Shown here in pieces: positions 60,476 to 64,000 of a DNA stretch of 64,000 nucleotides. Each line of letters opens with the position of its first letter. Within the stretch, counting starts at the first letter, position 1. Source of the stretch: Cymbidium sinense (Eukaryota; Streptophyta; Magnoliopsida; Asparagales; Orchidaceae); assembly GCA_021442155.1 (NCBI GenBank), contig CM038214.1:50908703-50972702 (forward strand), read 5' to 3'. The position numbers were made by a program, and so were the translations under genes. The notes under the pieces were generated by a model. The model searched no databases, was not told where the DNA came from, and was given only the letters and a program-made list of their open reading frames with translations.

Positions 60476-61149
60476 GCTTAGCTTAGTTAGAAAAAGGGGC
60501 AACCAAAATTTGTGAGTAGCTAAACTTCAAATGAAGGGTTACAATCACTAAAAAAGGGCTACCAACCAATATAAGAGAAGAAAATCATCCTAGCCATCAT
60601 TGCCAATAAACCATACAAGTGCACCCGACCAAGCAGCAATGCCAGCCAAGAACAAGGAACAACCATCAAAAGGGAAAAATTAGAAACAAACCAGCCAAAT
60701 AACCAACCAAACACCCCAACAGAGGATCAACCAACAGAACACCAACCACTAGAATAGAAGAAGAGTAGAAGAAAAGCACCCCAACCCCAACCAAAAGCCA
60801 GGACCATATCCAACTAAGAGATAGAAACCACCAAATAGCCAAAGAATAGTAGAACAAAAGCAACCAAAAGAAATGAAGAAAGAGGGAAAGCCAACATCAC
60901 AGCCAAGTAAAAAGCCCAAAAAACCCAATGAGAGTAACCACAAAACTAGCAAGGAAACATAGAGAACATAAAAGGGAGCTGAAACAACCAAAGAAGAAGA
61001 AAGAAAATGAGTGAAACAAAATAGAGGATAAGAAGAAAAAACCCCAAGGGAAAGGAGGCAACAACAGAATAGAATACCACTAGTAGAAGCACCCCAACAA
61101 AGAAAGCAAGAGAAGCCACCAACAGAGAAGGAGAAAAAAAACTAAGTAA

Positions 61150-61917
61150 ATCTAACATAAGGCAAACCATCTTTATCTAAGTTAGAAAGGCCTCTTAATT
61201 TCTTAGAATAATATCATTGATAAACAATGTAAAATCATAGAGGTTGCTAAGCCTAAAAATCAGCATAAGGATTGCCTTCCCTCAAAATATGAGTCATTTT
61301 AAATGAAAGTTTAGAAATAATAGCTTACATATTCATAATTAAATAGAAAAGCTTAGCATTACCCTTGTGATTAGAATTGATCATAGCAATAACCATCTCA
61401 GCATTAGATTCCAACCAAATAGTAAGAAAATTTTGTCCAAACAAAGCTTAAGAGCATGATAAACAACCATCAATTCATCCATAATAACAGAAGTAGTAGA
61501 GAGAGGAGTGGAAAAAGCCAAGATAATATTCCCAAAACTATTTCGAAAAGTACCACAATAACCAGACTTGTTAAGTGCAGCAGAGCCATCAGTATTAATT
61601 TTAATACAACAATTAAGAGGCTTAATCCAGTAAATGATTTTATAAGTAGGAGGCGAGTCATGAAAAGGAAACTTGATACCCAACGTAGAGGCAATAAACT
61701 TGCAACCTCTATAATTAGTACCACTAAGAAGAGCAGCCTTATGTAAAGAAAAATTCTTATCTTTAGTCTTTGCAATAATCCTCTTATGATTCATAGGCAC
61801 ATTATGATTCTTAACATCATTTCTATCAAGCCAAATAAACCAAATCAAAGTAAAAGCCACCATAATTTTGATATGCCCTTTGATAGTATTTAGAAAATAA
61901 GAGTTAAGAAGTTCCAT
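61150..61917 (-). pseudogene. LINE-3 RNase H with upstream linker, one frameshift
   Basis: The longest open frame of the window (178 codons from 61,917). It reads the conserved linker (LIWFIWLDRNDVKNHN, then YRGCKFIAST and IIYWIKPLNCC) and the RNase H start INTDGSAALNKSGYCG (catalytic Asp), with DELMVVYHALKLCLDK (catalytic Glu). A shift near 61,430 moves the rest to another frame: WLESNAEMVIAMINSN, where Asn stands at a position that is Asp in LINE-1/2 (EVDA), then ILREGNPYADF and, near the end, LRGLSNLDKDGLPYVRF at about 61,150-61,200. Stops occur within this second part. Confidence 0.85.
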
Positions 61918-61939
61918 TAAAGAAAGCTTACCATTAAAA

Positions 61940-63080
61940 TAACTTAAATTAAATAACTCCTCATACTAACCCCAAACTTTAGAGGCAATGTCACCATTAA
62001 CAAAAACATGACTAACATTCTCAATATGAAAGCTACACATGCATTTGGAAAGAAGATAAAAGCCTTTATCCAAAAGTAAAGAATCAATAATAAACCCCTT
62101 AAAATCCTCCAAAGAAGAATCAAATAAGAGGAAATAATATTATTCCAAATTTTAAAGATAAGAGAAGAGGGTTTATTAACTCTAATATGCTAAGTATCTT
62201 TAAGGGAAAAATCACCATTACTAGAAATGTTGTAAGAACTTGATCCTAATAGTACCATCAATAATAGTATTGGTGATATTATTACAAATGGATTCATGAA
62301 TCAAATCATTTAAGAGAGAGTGATTCCAATCACCATTTTTTAAAAAAAAGATTAACTTTTAAAGAAGAAGTTAAATGACTATTAAGCATAAAATCAATAG
62401 AAGAAACTCCCATCCAATTAACTTGCCAAAAAAAGGAACAACCATTATTGATACCCATAGAAATGAGAGGCTCTGCAAGCCATTTAACATCACAAAGGTG
62501 TTTCCAAGCAATAGAATCACCATGTTTATAGTTACAAATTAAGGGATGCTTACCTTTGCAATATTTGAAATTCATAAAATTAGCCCAAAGACTAACATTC
62601 TTCAAAAAAATTCCACCATAGTTTATAGGAAAAAGCATTGGTGGAATCCATCAAGGACCTGCAACCAATACCACCTTCAAATAAAGTACCACATATGCTA
62701 GACCAAGAAGCCCAATGAAGCCTTTTGGTCGAATGCCTTGAACCCCAAAAAAACTAATTAAAATTTATTAAAAAGTCATTCAATCCGAATATAACAAGGG
62801 AAGTAGGAACAATATTAAGCAATAAAAACAAAGGAAGAGAGTAAAGAATACTTTTAATAACTATTAATCTACCACCAAAAGATAAAAAAAATGAAATTCA
62901 AGGGTAGAAACTTTATTCTGAATATTTTGGATAACCTCATCAAAGAGATGAGATCTCTTAAGACAACAATATAAGGAGAGTCTAAATATTTGATAGGAAG
63001 ACATTGAAGAGAAAAACCAGTAATATCCTTTATTTTATTAATTCTATGAGTAGATATAGAAATAGAAGAGATAAACTAGT
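61940..63080 (-). pseudogene. LINE-3 RT thumb and zf-RVT region, broken
   Basis: The segment 62,330-62,638 holds SLWANFMNFKYCKGKHPLIC, then IAWKHLCDVKW and CSFFWQVNWMG, the region between thumb and zinc-binding part. Upstream, 62,640-62,760 reads KRLHWASWSSICGTLFEGG and IGCRSLMDS. Further 5' (62,780-63,060) lies the part equivalent to 1,560-1,860 of LINE-1. The catalytic FADD box is not present; it was lost by 5' truncation. The Cys/His region itself (61,940-62,100) is recognisable on the DNA level only. Confidence 0.75.
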
Positions 63081-64000
63081 AGGGTTTAGGGTTTAGGATT
63101 TAAATTAAGTAAACAAGTAGGTTTACATTTATTTTGTTTATTTAGTTTCTTTTATATTTTTATTTAGGTTTATTTTTTATTTTCATTTAGTTTAGTTTTT
63201 TTATTTTATGTTTATTTATTTTAATTTAGGTTTCTTATTCTAGTTTATTTTTTAGTTTAAGTTTAGGTTTATGTTTATTTTTTTACTTTAGTTTTATTTT
63301 AATTTTATTTTTAAGGTCAAGTTTCATTTTTTATTTTTAGGTTTAGGTTTAGGTTTTTATTTTGATTTTTTTAAAGGAAAGGTTTTAGGTTTTTATTTTA
63401 AGTTTATTTTTAGGTTTTATTTTTTAGTTTAGGTTTAGGTTTATTTTTAGTTTATTTTATTTTATTTAGTTTAGGTTTAGTTTAGTTTAGTTTTTATTTT
63501 ATTTTAATTTATTTATTTTAGATTAGTTTTGTTTAGTTTAGGTTTTATTTTATTTATTTTATTTTTTTATTTTTTAGGTTTAGGTTTTTATTTTATTTTT
63601 ATTTTATTTTATTTTTGGTTTATTTTTTATTTTATGTTTAGTTTTTATTTAATTTAGTTTTTATTCTTTGGTTTATTTTATATTTTAGTTTAGTTTAGGT
63701 TTTTATTTATTTTAATTTAGGTTTTTTTATATGTTATTTTTAGGTTTAGGTTTATGTTTTAGTTTAGGTTTTTATTTATTTTATTTAGGTTTTGGTTTTT
63801 TTATTTATTTAATTTTTAGGTTTAAGTTTAGGTTTTAGTTTTGATTTTTATTTATTTTATTTTATTATTTTTTAGGTTTTATTTATTTATTTCATCTATT
63901 TTTATTGTTTAGTAGGTTTTGGTTTTTTTAGGTTTTTTTAGGTTTTGTAGGTTTTGTGGTTTGTTTAGTTTTAGGTTTAGTTTTATAGTTTATTTTGTGT
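63081..64000 (+). repeat. Degenerate telomere-type array, block D, to the window edge
   Basis: AGTAGGGTTTAGGGTTTAGG starts immediately after LINE-3, followed by a junction motif at 63,098 and T-rich TTTAG and TTTTA strings to the end of the window. Nothing else seen. Confidence 0.88.

Larger units (their letters stand above)
60476..63080 (-). mobile_element. LINE-3: truncated L1-type LINE of a second subfamily
   Basis: Minus-strand LINE remnant, 5' truncated within the RT thumb region at about 63,080 (TTTAGGG follows directly). Its low-coordinate end is at about 60,476, with no clear poly(A). The order is RT end, zf-RVT region, RNase H, then about 0.7 kb of G/T-rich 3' sequence on minus. The 3' part shares GGGTTACA, AATCATCnnAGCCATCAT and AGCAAnnCCAnC-type text with 54,250-54,350 of LINE-2, so the families are related. 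Coding similarity to LINE-1/2 is clearly lower than between those two. Hydrophobic frames at 60,666-61,170 are composition artefacts. Confidence 0.83.
6797..63135 (+). repeat. Recurring junction motif at the edge of TTTAGGG and T-rich segments
   Basis: A motif near ATTAAGTAAACCGATAGG, preceded by a T-run and AAA and followed by TTTAGGTTTATTTAGTTTATT, recurs on the plus strand at about 6,797, 8,331, 11,011, 13,462, 14,045, 15,001, 37,219, 39,441, 42,747, 46,733, 47,503, 50,012, 50,460, 52,148, 53,073, 58,973 and 63,098. Weaker copies are at about 9,421, 16,571, 42,281 and 60,085. GC-shifted copies are at about 41,021 and 48,907 (AAACCAAGCAAACCAACA). It marks the border between TTTAGGG-rich and TTTTA-rich segments. 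The span given covers first to last copy, not continuous sequence. Confidence 0.8.

Noticed and set aside
1..64000. rRNA, tRNA, CRISPR array, bacterial-type operons or regulatory RNAs
   Set aside because: None seen by eye; tRNA detection would need a covariance-model scan to be certain.

Overview
This window looks like nuclear DNA of a land plant, most likely an angiosperm and possibly a monocot. Four things point that way: kilobases of Arabidopsis-type telomere repeat (TTTAGGG) and its decay products, L1-type LINEs with a C-terminal RNase H, a Ty3/Gypsy element of the Tat kind, and fragments of a plant glycine-rich RNA-binding protein gene. I see no intact host gene, rRNA, tRNA or CRISPR array. 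Every recognisable coding stretch is broken by stops or frameshifts. The DNA reads as an interstitial or subtelomeric, probably heterochromatic, repeat domain.

Layout. 1-5,675: a nearly full-length LINE (LINE-1) on the minus strand, cut by the window edge only at its 3' end. 5,676-17,157: degenerate TTTAGGG array with four copies of a gene fragment on the minus strand. 17,158-36,010: a block rich in Ty3/Gypsy remains on the plus strand (gag, protease, a 7.4 kb non-coding interruption, protease end, RT, RNase H, integrase), followed by a 1.07 kb tandem duplication and AT-rich tandem repeats. 36,010-53,822: a second TTTAGGG-derived array with five more gene-fragment copies, GC-rich islands and a diverged segmental duplication of about 7.7 kb. 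53,823-57,902: a 5'-truncated LINE (LINE-2) with a poly(A) tail and a tandemly repeated 3' part. 57,903-60,475: array with a tenth gene-fragment copy. 60,476-63,080: a third truncated LINE (LINE-3) of another subfamily. 63,081-64,000: array again.

The main observation is a composite array. The last exon and 3' UTR of a glycine-rich RNA-binding protein gene (5' truncated, followed by an A-run) lies inside telomere-type repeat and was amplified to at least ten copies sharing both breakpoints. Six copies share one nonsense mutation. All ten copies and all three LINEs have the same orientation: antisense to the G-rich TTTAGGG strand, with their A-tails joined to its T-runs. That is what is expected if the G-rich strand primed target-primed reverse transcription. 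The array itself drifts in two directions, into T/A-rich strings (TTTAG, TTTTA) and into GC-rich islands (CCCAGGG-like). The GC-rich form may be partly a long-read base-calling artefact, which has to be excluded first.

No pathway or operon is encoded. The interplay is between mobile elements, a captured gene fragment and telomere-type DNA.
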